Below, piece by piece: positions 1-8,410 of a stretch of 64,000 bases of DNA (the stretch's first letter is position 1; each line of letters begins with the position of its first letter). The notes beneath the pieces were generated by a model that ran no database searches, was not told the origin of the DNA, and was given only the letters and a program-made list of their open reading frames with translations. Origin of the DNA: CAVTQY01 sp963736975 (GTDB taxonomy: Bacteria; Pseudomonadota; Alphaproteobacteria; Acetobacterales; Acetobacteraceae). Made by a program: the position numbers and the translations under genes. Location of the stretch: the NCBI GenBank assembly GCA_963736975.1, contig CAVTQY010000001.1:806001-870000 (forward strand), in the 5' to 3' direction.

Positions 1-311
1 GCCGGAGAAGGGGAGGTAGTGTCGTTTGCCGGCCGGCGTGCGCAAGCGGGTCGTTTCATTCGCACTCAGCGGGCCTGTCCGATGACCGCTTTCGACCCAA
101 CGCAGACGTTCCACGGGCAGGAAGGATGTCGCAGGCTGCACCGCGCAAAGCTGGCTTAGCTGATTTTCCGGAGTTTGCGGTGTGGTCAGCCGAGCTTGAT
201 ACTTCGGGATTCCTGCATCAGGAATCGTGCGAGATGCGGCATGTTGTTTGCAGCAAGATCGGTGGAATTTTCTGGTTTTGAATTTTAACGGATGCCCAAA
301 AGGAGTACGCA
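1..311. other. Gene-free left edge; possible old dispersed repeat
   Basis: No coding region is supported here. Around 60-115 the stretch contains an ATG-initiated fragment that would read MTAFDP, preceded by a sequence resembling an intergenic segment I remember as dispersed in Bradyrhizobium-like and related genomes. The rest (about 120-290) is slightly AT-richer just before the VOC gene and probably carries its promoter, but I could not fix -35/-10 boxes. A GGAG Shine-Dalgarno motif lies at 301-304, ahead of the ATG at 312. Confidence 0.35.
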
Positions 312-692
312 ATGCACCATTCACGCCTATGTGCCGTACTGATCGACTGTAAGACCTCCGATGTGGACGAGGCTGCCCGCTTCTGGGGCCAAGCCTTGGG
401 GCGCCCCGTTGACCCCGATCATCCGAGCAACCGCGGCAATTACCGCATGCTGGAGACCCCACCGGATGAGCCTATCGTGGAGATCCAGCGCGTGGATCAC
501 GAGAGCCGTGTCCACATAGACATCGAGACTGATAATATCCCTGCCGAAGTGGAACGCCTGGAAAAGCTGGGCGCCAAGGTGGTGGACCGCCTGGAGCGTT
601 GGGTGGTCATGCAGGCGCCGACCGGCCAACGCTTCTGCGTGGTACGGATACAGCGTCCCGGTTTTCCGAAGAACGCCAACCGCTGGGACTGA
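312..692 (+). CDS. VOC-family glyoxalase-like protein
   Basis: A 126-residue protein of the vicinal oxygen chelate fold, close to the 'glyoxalase-like domain' (PF18029) group. It opens with a short beta strand followed by DVDEAARFWGQALGRP, the usual helix after strand 1 in these proteins. A central VHIDIETDN strand carries the probable metal-binding His, and the C-terminal part (WVVMQAPTGQRFCVV) is the typical terminal strand pair. No substrate can be assigned; members of this group include resistance proteins and many uncharacterised dioxygenase-like proteins. It stands alone, with no co-directional partner. The start is supported by AGGAG a few bases upstream. Confidence 0.8.
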   Translation: MHHSRLCAVLIDCKTSDVDEAARFWGQALGRPVDPDHPSNRGNYRMLETPPDEPIVEIQRVDHESRVHIDIETDNIPAEVERLEKLGAKVVDRLERWVVMQAPTGQRFCVVRIQRPGFPKNANRWD

Positions 693-927
693 ATTTTATA
701 CCAGCCGACTTAAAAATTGACCTGTGCCCCAGTTCGGTACGCAATGGAATTGACGCGCTACAGATCGCCTGTGAGGAACAGCCAAGCATCCTCGCAGGTC
801 GCGAAGTTGTGGCTGAAATTTCTCCATGAGAGCCTGGACATCGGGCATGAAAGCTCCTCCTTACAGGTGCTGACGCGGGTGACGATGCACCTGGCCTGAT
901 GGTTGATCAGCATGCCGTCCGCCAGCG

Positions 928-1884
928 TTACAAAACCCCGCTGCGCCGCCCCCGCTCCGCCGGCACCACCGCATTGCAGAAACGCCGCAACCCCGCCCAT
1001 TGCTGGCGCAGATAGCCCCCGCTCGCCAGCGCCTCCTCGGCGCTCGGATCGCCGGTTGACACATAACCACGGCTGAAATCAGCGGTGCCGAACAGCATGT
1101 CCCACCACGGCAGCACCGCACTGTAATTGCAGCTCCGCTGCCCGGCCGCCAGAACGCCGTGATGGGCGCGGTGGAAGCGCGGCGAAATCAACAGCCGCTC
1201 GCCCACCCAGCCGAAAGACAGCCGCACATTGGCGTGCGACAGGCTCTCGATGAAGCGCAGCACCAGCACCAATAGCGGGAACTGCAGCGGCGGCACGCCG
1301 ATCAGCAGCGCCACAACGCCGAACCATACGGCGCCGATAATGTCATCCAGAATATGGTTCCGGTCGTCGGACCAGAAAGTCATCTGCCGCTGCGCGTGGT
1401 GCAGGGAATGCAACGCCCACCACCAGCGCAGCCGATGCGACACGCGGTGGCGCCAGTAATCGGCGAAATCGAGGATGATCGCGTAGCAGATGAACGTCGC
1501 CACCGGGTGGCCCAGCAACGGCGGTACCAGCAGCTCCAGCATCGGCGGCACCCAGCCGTGATCGGCGAGCCAGCCGTTCAGCATCACCTGCGCCTGGTAG
1601 AACAGGACGAAGGTGAACAGCGGCAGGATGCCCACCCGCGAAATCACCGTGTAGAGCACATCGACGCCCACGGCCCTGGTATCCGGCCAGCGTTCCACCG
1701 GGCGCCAGCGCTCCAGCGGGACGCAGATCGCATACATCACCGCCACCTGCACCGCGCCATAGACGGCGAACAGCGCCCAGCCGAAAGCCATATCCTCCCA
1801 CCGCATCCAACCGAGCTGATACAGCAGCGGGATCAGCACATGCTCCTGCATCCAGCCGGCGGCGAGATCGAGCGGATTACGCAT
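928..1884 (-). CDS. Sterol desaturase / fatty acid hydroxylase family membrane protein
   Basis: A 318-residue multi-pass membrane protein with the eight-histidine di-iron signature of the fatty acid hydroxylase superfamily: HRVSH at about 146-150, HSLHH at 159-163, a further His near 217 in LSHANV, and HRAHH at 238-242. Hydrophobic segments occur near 30-55, 85-105, 125-142 and 185-210. The family uses O2 and a di-iron centre to hydroxylate or desaturate membrane lipids; the actual lipid is unknown here. It starts 6 bp after the end of the beta-propeller gene (1891-2847), so the two are probably co-transcribed. The C-terminal tail is Arg/Ala rich and poorly conserved. Confidence 0.85.
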   Translation of the reverse strand: MRNPLDLAAGWMQEHVLIPLLYQLGWMRWEDMAFGWALFAVYGAVQVAVMYAICVPLERWRPVERWPDTRAVGVDVLYTVISRVGILPLFTFVLFYQAQVMLNGWLADHGWVPPMLELLVPPLLGHPVATFICYAIILDFADYWRHRVSHRLRWWWALHSLHHAQRQMTFWSDDRNHILDDIIGAVWFGVVALLIGVPPLQFPLLVLVLRFIESLSHANVRLSFGWVGERLLISPRFHRAHHGVLAAGQRSCNYSAVLPWWDMLFGTADFSRGYVSTGDPSAEEALASGGYLRQQWAGLRRFCNAVVPAERGRRSGVL

Positions 1885-1890
1885 CCCGGC

Positions 1891-2847
1891 TCATCGCGCG
1901 GCGAGATTGGCGGGCGCGGGCGCCGCCGGGTTCAGGAAAATTCCGTGCGGCGAGCGCCCCACGTCGATGATCTCCGTAGCGCCACTAGCCGGATCGAGCA
2001 CCGCGATGCTTTCGGCGAAGCGGCGCGTCACCCACACCTTGCCGTCCGGCGCGAAGCCGAGATCGTCCGGTCCGCCTGAAATCTTATAGACGCGCCTCGG
2101 TTTGAGCGTGGCCGCATCCAATACGGTGATCGTACCGGCGACACGGTTGTTCACCCAGATGCTTTTGCCGTCCGGCGACAGAAACAAATTGTGCGCGCCC
2201 TTTCCGGTCACGATACGGCCGGTCACCTCTCCGTTGGACGGATCCACCTCGGCGAGGTAGTCGGTGCCCATATCCGCCACCAACAGCCGCCCGTCATGCC
2301 AGAGCACGCCCGCCGGCGTGTTGCCCACCAGTTTGTCCCAGAGCACCTCCATTCGATGCAGGTCGATCGCCACCAGGCGGTTGGTGCCTTGCAGGCTGAC
2401 GAAGACGCGGCCTGAATCAGGTGCAAAGGCCAGGTGGCTCGGCATCGAGCGGATGGGGAACCGTTTCACCAGCTTGTAATCCGGTACGCTGTAAACATCG
2501 ATCTGGTTGCGGGCGAGACCGTTCACGACAAGGAACCGCCCATCCGGGCTGAAGCCGAGCTGATACGGATCGGCCACCACCATTCGGTGCTGCAGGGCCG
2601 CCGTGTCCGGGTTGAGAAACAGGAGCTCGTTGCCGGAGGAGTCACCGACGATCAGCGAATGCCCGTCGGGGCTCATTGCCCAGTGATGCGGTTCGCGCAA
2701 AGCGGGGACGCGCCGCACCTCTTTGCCCGTGCTCATGTCGATCAGGCTGAGCGACGCACCGGCGGAATTCATCACGATGGCGATACCGCCAGCCGCCGCC
2801 GGCAGCGGCGCGAGCAGCAGCAGGCACAACAGGCGGAGGAGACGCAT
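1891..2847 (-). CDS. Secreted YncE-like beta-propeller protein
   Basis: A 318-residue protein with a clear Sec signal peptide (about residues 1-20, ending AAAGG) followed by repeated propeller blades. The recurring pattern is S/PDG...V.....I.V.D......V..., seen for example in MSPDGHSLIVGDSSGNELLF, FSPDGRFLVVNGLARNQIDV and LSPDGKSIWVNNRVAGTITV. This is the YncE / 40-residue YVTN repeat group of the cytochrome cd1-like fold. Such periplasmic propellers usually bind other molecules or act as scaffolds; no catalytic residues are apparent. It is the first gene of a two-gene unit with the desaturase-like membrane protein and lies beyond the palindromic repeat at 2877-2983. Confidence 0.8.
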   Translation of the reverse strand: MRLLRLLCLLLLAPLPAAAGGIAIVMNSAGASLSLIDMSTGKEVRRVPALREPHHWAMSPDGHSLIVGDSSGNELLFLNPDTAALQHRMVVADPYQLGFSPDGRFLVVNGLARNQIDVYSVPDYKLVKRFPIRSMPSHLAFAPDSGRVFVSLQGTNRLVAIDLHRMEVLWDKLVGNTPAGVLWHDGRLLVADMGTDYLAEVDPSNGEVTGRIVTGKGAHNLFLSPDGKSIWVNNRVAGTITVLDAATLKPRRVYKISGGPDDLGFAPDGKVWVTRRFAESIAVLDPASGATEIIDVGRSPHGIFLNPAAPAPANLAAR

Positions 2848-2876
2848 GAACGGGCCTTCGGCGATGTGATCCGGCT

Positions 2877-2983
2877 TAGAGCATGATCACTTCTAATGGG
2901 CGAAGCGATCACGCTCTAACTCTTTTGTTTTAGAGCGCAATTCACGCTTTCCGACGTGTCCCGCCTCAAGCGATCACGCTCTA
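2877..2983. repeat. Tandem palindromic intergenic element (two units)
   Basis: Two adjacent imperfect palindromes (2877-2918 and 2931-2983) are separated by a T-rich spacer. Both units have ends of the form TAGAGCGTGATC...GATCACGCTCTA with a few mismatches. The right unit shares an internal block around CACGCTTTCCGACG with the element at 44795-44845, showing that this is a dispersed family. Read on the minus strand, the right unit begins with TAG, which is the stop codon of the O-antigen-ligase-like gene ending at 2981. A 3' end structure (terminator or RNA stabiliser) is a plausible role, but it lacks a classic T tract at its end. Confidence 0.8.
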
Positions 2984-4291
2984 GACCGGCGCCGATGCGG
3001 ATTCGGCCTCCAGCCGGCCGCGCGCGAACACGGCCGAGACGAAAGCGAACAGCACCGACGCCGAGCTGGAGATCAGCACGTTGTCGGTGAAGGCATGGCA
3101 CGCGAAGGCGACAAAAACCAGACGGATGATACGACGGTCGGTGGGCGGCAGGGTGGCGCTGTTGCGTGCGCACCACAGCGCGAACAGCAGGATCAGCAAG
3201 GTGCGGCCGATCTGGCCGCCTTCCACCGCCATCCGCAAATACTCGTTATGGGCCGCCCAGGTATGCATAAGGCGGGCGACGTCGCTGGTGGGGGGGATGA
3301 TCACGTTGCCGGCGCCAACACCCCAGCCGAGCCAGGGCGATTCGGCGGCGGCGGCCTCGAAGGAGGGCCAAAGCTCTTCGCGTCCGCTCAGGTTGTCGGC
3401 GTATTCCCCGACGGCGTTGAACAGCCGCAGATCGGTAAGGTCGGACGACACCGCGACGAGCACCGGCACCGTCATCGCGGCGGCGAGCACGAGGCCGAGG
3501 CGGGTTCTTGCCGGCAGGACCGGGGATGACACGCAGACCAGGGTGAGGGCCGTCACCACCAAACCGTAGACCAGCGGGGCGCGGGCGCCGGTGAGCACCA
3601 GGATCACGAGGTTAGCGGCAAGCAACATCAGGCGGTGCCGCTCGCCATCCCGATAAAGCTCAATCAGGCAGGCATAGACCGCGGCCAGCGCGAAACCGGC
3701 GAGGAAGGCCGGGTGCCCAAGCGCGGCGAGGCGCATCCCCCCCAATTCGATGAACAGCGGCCGTACACCGGCGGCGGCCAGCACGCCGCAGATCGCGACG
3801 GAAATCGCCGGGGTCCATGCGGTCATGCGGATGACGGCCTGTGTCCAGGGGCGCGACAGCCGGCTGAAGGAGAAAGCGAACGGCGCCGCGGACCCCGCCA
3901 GGGAGCGCAGACTCTCGGCCGCGGTCAGCCCGGGATGGAGGCCATGCGCCAGCCCCGCGGCGAACATCGCCGCATAGGCGAAACCGGGGTTGAACGGATC
4001 GAAGCGCGGCCCGTAGCGCAGCACGGCGACGACGGCGAGGCCTAGCCCCGCCGCTTTCACCAGGCCGACTATCGGCTGGTACGCGTCGGGGCCGATCAGA
4101 TCGCCGAGCGACATTTCCAGCGTGCAGCCGGTGACCAGCAGCCAGGCGGCAGAGGCGGCGGCGTTGTAGCGAAAGGCGAGGAGGCTCGCTGCGGCCAGCG
4201 CGCCGCCGGCCAGGATCAGCCAGAACAGCGAGGGGGCGCAGAATGCCGTTGCCGCGAGCCCGGCAAACCCGATCGCAATCGTCTTGCGCAT
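2981..4291 (-). CDS. O-antigen ligase / Wzy-like polytopic membrane protein
   Basis: A 436-residue protein made almost entirely of hydrophobic segments (about ten predicted helices). A large periplasmic loop lies around residues 275-345 and contains NLSGREELWPSFEAAAAESP, GWGVGAG and HNEYLRMAVEGG. The combination of R-x-x-L/W, a G-x-G turn and a HNxYL motif after it is the hallmark of the O-antigen ligase / polymerase family (PF04932, WaaL/Wzy/ExoQ). The family joins or polymerises lipid-linked glycans on the periplasmic side. No glycosyltransferase genes are adjacent, so the glycan cannot be named. The stop codon TAG is formed by the palindromic element at 2877-2983. Confidence 0.75.
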   Translation of the reverse strand: MRKTIAIGFAGLAATAFCAPSLFWLILAGGALAAASLLAFRYNAAASAAWLLVTGCTLEMSLGDLIGPDAYQPIVGLVKAAGLGLAVVAVLRYGPRFDPFNPGFAYAAMFAAGLAHGLHPGLTAAESLRSLAGSAAPFAFSFSRLSRPWTQAVIRMTAWTPAISVAICGVLAAAGVRPLFIELGGMRLAALGHPAFLAGFALAAVYACLIELYRDGERHRLMLLAANLVILVLTGARAPLVYGLVVTALTLVCVSSPVLPARTRLGLVLAAAMTVPVLVAVSSDLTDLRLFNAVGEYADNLSGREELWPSFEAAAAESPWLGWGVGAGNVIIPPTSDVARLMHTWAAHNEYLRMAVEGGQIGRTLLILLFALWCARNSATLPPTDRRIIRLVFVAFACHAFTDNVLISSSASVLFAFVSAVFARGRLEAESASAPV

Positions 4292-4380
4292 ACAGACGAG
4301 TGTCGGGCGGAAGCCTTAGCGAAGGGTCAAGAAGAGGGAGCCGCCTCGGGAACACTATCCCTGCGTGGCTCTCTTTGGCT

Positions 4381-5268
4381 TCAGGGGATCGGGGGAACCG
4401 GGATGCGCATTTCGCCGGGCTCGAGATAGAGGTCGTATTCCAGCGTGTACCATGGGCCGCTCACGTCACCGCCGGGCGGCGTGCCGTCCTGCTTGTGAAA
4501 CTTGCCGACGAGGGAGCGCACGACGCTGAACGTGACGTCGCTTTCCAGGTGTTCGTCGTCGTCGGGGAAGACCTGGGTGATCAGCGTCTTGTACCCGGGA
4601 TGCGTCACCATGTAGTGGAAATGCGCCGGGCGGTAAGGGTGACGGGCCGTCGCTTCCAGCAGCCGGCCCACCGGCCCATCGACCGGCACCGGATAGCCGG
4701 CGGGCTTCACTGTGCGGAACCAGTAGCGCCCCTCGGCATCGGTGGTGAACAGGCCGCGCAGATTGTAGTCGGCCTGCCCCGCGTCCTGGTTCTCGTAAAA
4801 GCCCACCGGCGATGCATGCCAGACATCGACGGTGGCGCCTTGGATCGGCCGCCCCTCGGTGTCCATCACCCGGCCGGAGACAAACACCGGCGGGCCGGGC
4901 GTATCGGAATAGACGATCGAATCACCGTTGCGACGCATCGGCGCGTTCTTGCGCCAGAACGGTCCGAGCAAAGCGGGGTCGGTGCGGTGCGCGCCGATCG
5001 TGTTGTTGAGCAGGCAGACGAGGGTGGAGAAACCCAGCGTGTCGGCGGCGATGATCGTCTCGTTCCGGTCCGCCCCGGTGTGCTTGCCCAGGTCGGCGAT
5101 GAAGCGAAGCGCTTCGTCATACTCGTCCTCGGTCGGACGCACTTCACGTATGAACGCATGCAGATGCCGTATCAGGCCGGTCATGACGTCGCGCAGGCGG
5201 GGGGTCGGCGTGCTAGCCAGGGCGGCGAGCACCGCCTCGGTCACCTGGGTTTCATTGTCGAGAATCAT
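4381..5268 (-). CDS. Intradiol ring-cleavage dioxygenase (hydroxyquinol/catechol 1,2-dioxygenase family)
   Basis: A 295-residue non-heme Fe(III) dioxygenase with an N-terminal dimerisation domain (about 1-110) followed by the dioxygenase beta-sandwich. The four iron ligands are visible: Tyr158 (GFYEN), Tyr192 (KPAGYPVP), His216 and His218 (PAHFHYM). Length and motif spacing match hydroxyquinol and chlorocatechol 1,2-dioxygenases better than protocatechuate 3,4-dioxygenase. The enzyme would open a catecholic ring between its hydroxyls to give a muconate or maleylacetate. Its start overlaps the stop of the upstream aminotransferase (ATGA, 4 bp), so the two are translationally coupled. No maleylacetate reductase or muconate cycloisomerase gene is in the window. 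Confidence 0.88.
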   Translation of the reverse strand: MILDNETQVTEAVLAALASTPTPRLRDVMTGLIRHLHAFIREVRPTEDEYDEALRFIADLGKHTGADRNETIIAADTLGFSTLVCLLNNTIGAHRTDPALLGPFWRKNAPMRRNGDSIVYSDTPGPPVFVSGRVMDTEGRPIQGATVDVWHASPVGFYENQDAGQADYNLRGLFTTDAEGRYWFRTVKPAGYPVPVDGPVGRLLEATARHPYRPAHFHYMVTHPGYKTLITQVFPDDDEHLESDVTFSVVRSLVGKFHKQDGTPPGGDVSGPWYTLEYDLYLEPGEMRIPVPPIP

Positions 5269-6500
5269 CGCCGCTCCCCATGACGGATGTTGGCGCTCTG
5301 CGCCGGGATGCCGGTCTGCTCATAGCAGACCCGGGCGAAGGCGGCGACGCCCTGGCGGATGGTCTCCTTGGAGGGCAACGCGAAACAGAGCCGTAAATGC
5401 GATTTCGATGCTGCCGCATCGACTGCCCATTCCGGGCCGGGATTGAAGGCGATGCCCGCATCGGCGGCAGGTTTGACCAGTGTTCGGACATCGACCGCGT
5501 CGGGCAGTTTCATCCAGAGGAAAATACCGCCGTCCGGTCGCCAGGTCTCGACCGACGTGCCGAACTCGCGTTCCAACGCATCCTGCATCGTATCGAGCTT
5601 CTCGTGCAGGCCGGTGCAGAGCTCGGTGACGTGATCGGCGAAGTGATGCGAGAAATATTCCGCCACGATCATCTGGTCGAGCGCACCGGTGCCGCTGTCC
5701 CCTTTGTTGGCGATCATGTGCCGCAGCAGCGGCCATTGCGCCACCGCGTAGCCGACGCGCAGGGCCGGGGCGAGCGACTTCGAGAACGAGCCGATATGCA
5801 CGACCTGGTCAGGCGCGAGCGCATAGAGCGCCGGCGGTGCATCGACGCCGTGCCACAGCAGGTCGGCATAGCATTCGTCCTCGAACACCGGAACGTTGTA
5901 TTGGGCGGCGAGGCGCAAGAGGGCCTGGCGGCGGTCGAGCGGCAGGATCGAGCCGGTGGGGTTCTGGATGGTTGGAATGGTGTAGAGGAATTTCGGTGTT
6001 GTCCCCTTCCCTTTCAGCTCTTTCAGGACGGCGGTCAGGCTGTCGATGCGGATGCCGTGCTCGTCGAGCGGCAGGCCGACCAGCTTGGCGCCGAGCTTCT
6101 TGAAGCGGTTGATGGCGCCGGCGTAACAGAATTCTTCCAACAGCACGGTATCGCCGGGCTCGAGGAGGATGCGGCTGATGATGTCGATACCCTGGCCGGA
6201 GCCGGTGGTGATCAGCACATCATCGGCGGAGCAATCGGAGCCGCGGCGCTCTTTCAGTTTGCGGGCGACGAATTCGCGCAAGCCGATGAAGCCCTGGGGG
6301 CCTTGCGCGAGGTTGTACATGGCGAGGTTCTGGCCCTCGCGGCGAAGCACCGAGGCGGTGGCTTCGATCAAGCCTTCAATCGGGATCAGCGTGGGGTCGT
6401 TGTGGCCGCCGATGAAGTTGAATTTCGGGAAGCCGGCGAATTTTACTGCCGGTTCCGGCAGGCCCGCGGCGAGGCGGGTTGTGATGTCGAAGCCGTCCAT
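5265..6500 (-). CDS. PLP-dependent aminotransferase, class I/II (2-aminoadipate/aromatic type)
   Basis: A 411-residue fold-type I aminotransferase without the GntR-type DNA-binding domain of MocR regulators. PLP-binding features: TTGSGQGID (about 98-106) for the phosphate loop, NPTG at 180-183, FEDECY near 206-211 with the Asp that contacts the pyridine nitrogen, and the Schiff-base lysine K241 in GSFSKSLAP. The sequence is nearest to the LysN / 2-aminoadipate and aromatic aminotransferase group. It overlaps the dioxygenase gene by 4 bp, suggesting that the amino group of an aromatic or branched substrate is removed in the same pathway. The substrate is inferred only from context. Confidence 0.87.
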   Translation of the reverse strand: MDGFDITTRLAAGLPEPAVKFAGFPKFNFIGGHNDPTLIPIEGLIEATASVLRREGQNLAMYNLAQGPQGFIGLREFVARKLKERRGSDCSADDVLITTGSGQGIDIISRILLEPGDTVLLEEFCYAGAINRFKKLGAKLVGLPLDEHGIRIDSLTAVLKELKGKGTTPKFLYTIPTIQNPTGSILPLDRRQALLRLAAQYNVPVFEDECYADLLWHGVDAPPALYALAPDQVVHIGSFSKSLAPALRVGYAVAQWPLLRHMIANKGDSGTGALDQMIVAEYFSHHFADHVTELCTGLHEKLDTMQDALEREFGTSVETWRPDGGIFLWMKLPDAVDVRTLVKPAADAGIAFNPGPEWAVDAAASKSHLRLCFALPSKETIRQGVAAFARVCYEQTGIPAQSANIRHGERR

Positions 6501-6575
6501 CGGCGGTTCCTCCTGTGCTGGTTGGGATTCTGCGGCACGGGCCGAGGGACGCGCAAGATGACTGGCGAGCCGGCG

Positions 6576-6992
6576 TCAGGCGAGCAGGCTGGTGGTCCGA
6601 TAGAAGGAGCGCAGCGGCGCACGAAAGCCGATGCTGGCGAGATCCAACTCCTGATCGGGCTCGATAAGCAGAGGCGCCGTCGGCCATGCGCCATCCTGTC
6701 CACGTCGGAGCAATTCGGCATAGGGCCGAAAGCCGGAGAGCAGCAGGATCTCCATCACGCTGGGGTTCGTGGTGTATGTCCAGACATTCGACCGCGTGAT
6801 CGGCTCATTCGAGGGAGAGAGAATCTCGATCAGCAGCAGCCGGCTCGGCCACGATTTGTCGGCCCGAGGGCGGCGCGCAAGTCACGCCGAGATCGGGCAC
6901 GCGTTCATGCAGACGGGCTCGCCATCAATCAACTGCCAGCGTCGGCCGGGGAACTCGTCGGGCTCCCAGACCTGGAACTCGGCGACCGTCAT
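6576..6992 (-). pseudogene. Decayed Uma2-family (DUF820) endonuclease gene
   Basis: The pieces of a Uma2 protein are spread over three reading frames of the minus strand. The N-terminus (MTVAEFQVWEPDEFPGRRWQ then LIDGEPVCMN) starts at 6992 and runs into a stop at 6882. The middle (VPDLGVTCAPP...QIVAEP) is in a second frame near 6900-6842. The C-terminal half (RLLLIEILSPSNEP then EILLLSGFRPYAELLRR) is in a third frame ending at 6576. About 40 codons between the first two pieces also appear to be deleted. LIEILSPSN carries the conserved Glu and the SPS motif of the family. With two frame changes and a deletion it cannot make a full protein. Confidence 0.82.
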
Positions 6993-7009
6993 GCGCTCTC
7001 GCAGAGGAA

Positions 7010-8344
7010 TCACGGCAGATCCCTCCACCATCCCCGCGCGGGCCGCGGCAGGCCCAAATTCTCCCGCAGCGTGGCGCCGCGGTAGTCGCGCTGGAATATC
7101 CCGCGCCGCTGCAGTTCCGGCACGACGAAGCGTACGAAATCCTCGAAAGTGCCCGGCATGTGGGTGCCGCCGACCACATAACCGTCGCAGCCCTCTTCCA
7201 CGAACCATTGCTCGAGCCGGTCGGCGATCTCCTTCGGACCGCCGACGATCGCCTGTCCCGGGCGGCCCCGCCGCGTAATCTCCAGGAAATCGCGTGGCGT
7301 GGGGTGCGCCTTCACCTGCGTGACGTGATCGCGCATCGCCTGCATTCCACTCATGCTGGCGAGTTCGTCATCGGTGAACGGCTCATCGAGCTCTTTGCTT
7401 GCAAAGTCGAAATTCAACGCCTCGGATAGCAGCGACAGCCCATCCACCTCGCGATAGCCGCGTTCGATCACCGCCATCTTGTCCTCGGCTTCCGCTTTGG
7501 TGGCGGCGGCGACGGGATAGGCGATGGTATTGAGCGTAACCAGATCGGGATCGCGGCCGTGCCGGGCGATGTCGTCCTTCATCGAGGCGTACTCGCGTTT
7601 CGCGGTCGTCAGATCGCGATACGCCACGAACACCGTCTCGGCCCAGCGCGCGGCGAAGCGCTTGCCGCGGCCGCTCGACCCGGCCTGGATCAGCACCGGA
7701 TGGCCTTGCGGCGAGCGCGGCACCGTGAACGGGCCGCGCGAGCGGAAGAAACGGCCCTGATAGTCCAGCCGGTGCACTTTCTCCGGATGCGCGAACAGCC
7801 CGGCATTCTTGTCCACCACCAGCGCGTCGTCTTCCCAGGTGTCCCAGTGCCCGAGCACCACCTCCATGAACTCGTCCGCGCGGTCGTAGCGCAGGTCGTG
7901 CTCCATGTGGTGTGCGAGGCCCATATTGGCGGCCTCGCCGTCGTTCACCGAGGTGACGATGTTCCAGGCCGCTCGTCCGCCGGTCATAAGGTCGGCGGTG
8001 GCGAAGACGCGGGCGACATGGAAGGGCTCGTAATAGGTGGTGGAGTAGGTCGAGCCGAGGCCCAGGCGCTCGGTCTTCGCCGCCATTGCCATCAGCACCG
8101 TCACTGGATCCAGCTTCACGCAGCGGATGCCGTTGGCAACGGTATGGGCGTGATCGCGCCCCATCATGTCAGGCATCGCCAGACGATCGTCGAAGAAGGC
8201 AAGCTGGAATTTGCCCGCTTCCAGGATGCGGCCGATGGTCTGGAAGTAGTCGGCGGTGAGGAAATCGGTGCGCGATTCGGGATGCCGCCATGAGCTGGCG
8301 AGCGTGGTGCAGTTCTGCGCCTGCAGGAAGCCGACCAGGATCAT
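7010..8344 (-). CDS. FMN-dependent monooxygenase, NtaA/SnaA/DszA family
   Basis: A 444-residue luciferase-like flavin monooxygenase. Characteristic segments are ASSWRHPESR near the N-terminus, FFDDRL, KTERLGLGSTYSTTYYEPFH, GGRAAWNIVTS (flavin phosphate region) and GHPVLIQAGSSGRGKRFAA. The family oxidises aminopolycarboxylates, dibenzothiophene sulfone, pristinamycin precursors and similar compounds using FMNH2 from a separate reductase; no reductase gene is nearby. I start it at the ATG at 8344 (MILVGFLQAQNC), because the 17 residues that could be read further upstream come from the palindromic C-rich element at 8370-8408. The SDR gene ends 66 bp upstream on the same strand. Confidence 0.88.
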   Translation of the reverse strand: MILVGFLQAQNCTTLASSWRHPESRTDFLTADYFQTIGRILEAGKFQLAFFDDRLAMPDMMGRDHAHTVANGIRCVKLDPVTVLMAMAAKTERLGLGSTYSTTYYEPFHVARVFATADLMTGGRAAWNIVTSVNDGEAANMGLAHHMEHDLRYDRADEFMEVVLGHWDTWEDDALVVDKNAGLFAHPEKVHRLDYQGRFFRSRGPFTVPRSPQGHPVLIQAGSSGRGKRFAARWAETVFVAYRDLTTAKREYASMKDDIARHGRDPDLVTLNTIAYPVAAATKAEAEDKMAVIERGYREVDGLSLLSEALNFDFASKELDEPFTDDELASMSGMQAMRDHVTQVKAHPTPRDFLEITRRGRPGQAIVGGPKEIADRLEQWFVEEGCDGYVVGGTHMPGTFEDFVRFVVPELQRRGIFQRDYRGATLRENLGLPRPARGWWRDLP

Positions 8345-8369
8345 TTGACGGTTCGGTTTTGTAGGCACG

Positions 8370-8408
8370 GCCCCCTCCCCCAGCCCCTCCCGCAAGGGGA
8401 GGGGGGCA
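8370..8408. repeat. Partial REP-like palindrome, C-rich type
   Basis: An inverted repeat of the form CCCCTCCCGCAAGGGGAGGGG lies between two co-directional genes, the SDR ending at 8411 and the monooxygenase starting at 8344. It matches only the second palindromic half of the fuller elements at 18663, 32961 and 52437; the leading GCCCTCACTCG half is replaced by a C-rich stretch. Here it sits between genes that are otherwise likely to be co-transcribed, so it may reduce or stabilise expression of the downstream gene. Confidence 0.6.
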
Positions 8409-8410
8409 CA

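Noticed and set aside
5397..7085. 562-codon open frame opposite the aminotransferase and the Uma2 remnant
   Set aside because: Shadow of the aminotransferase gene; no family similarity.
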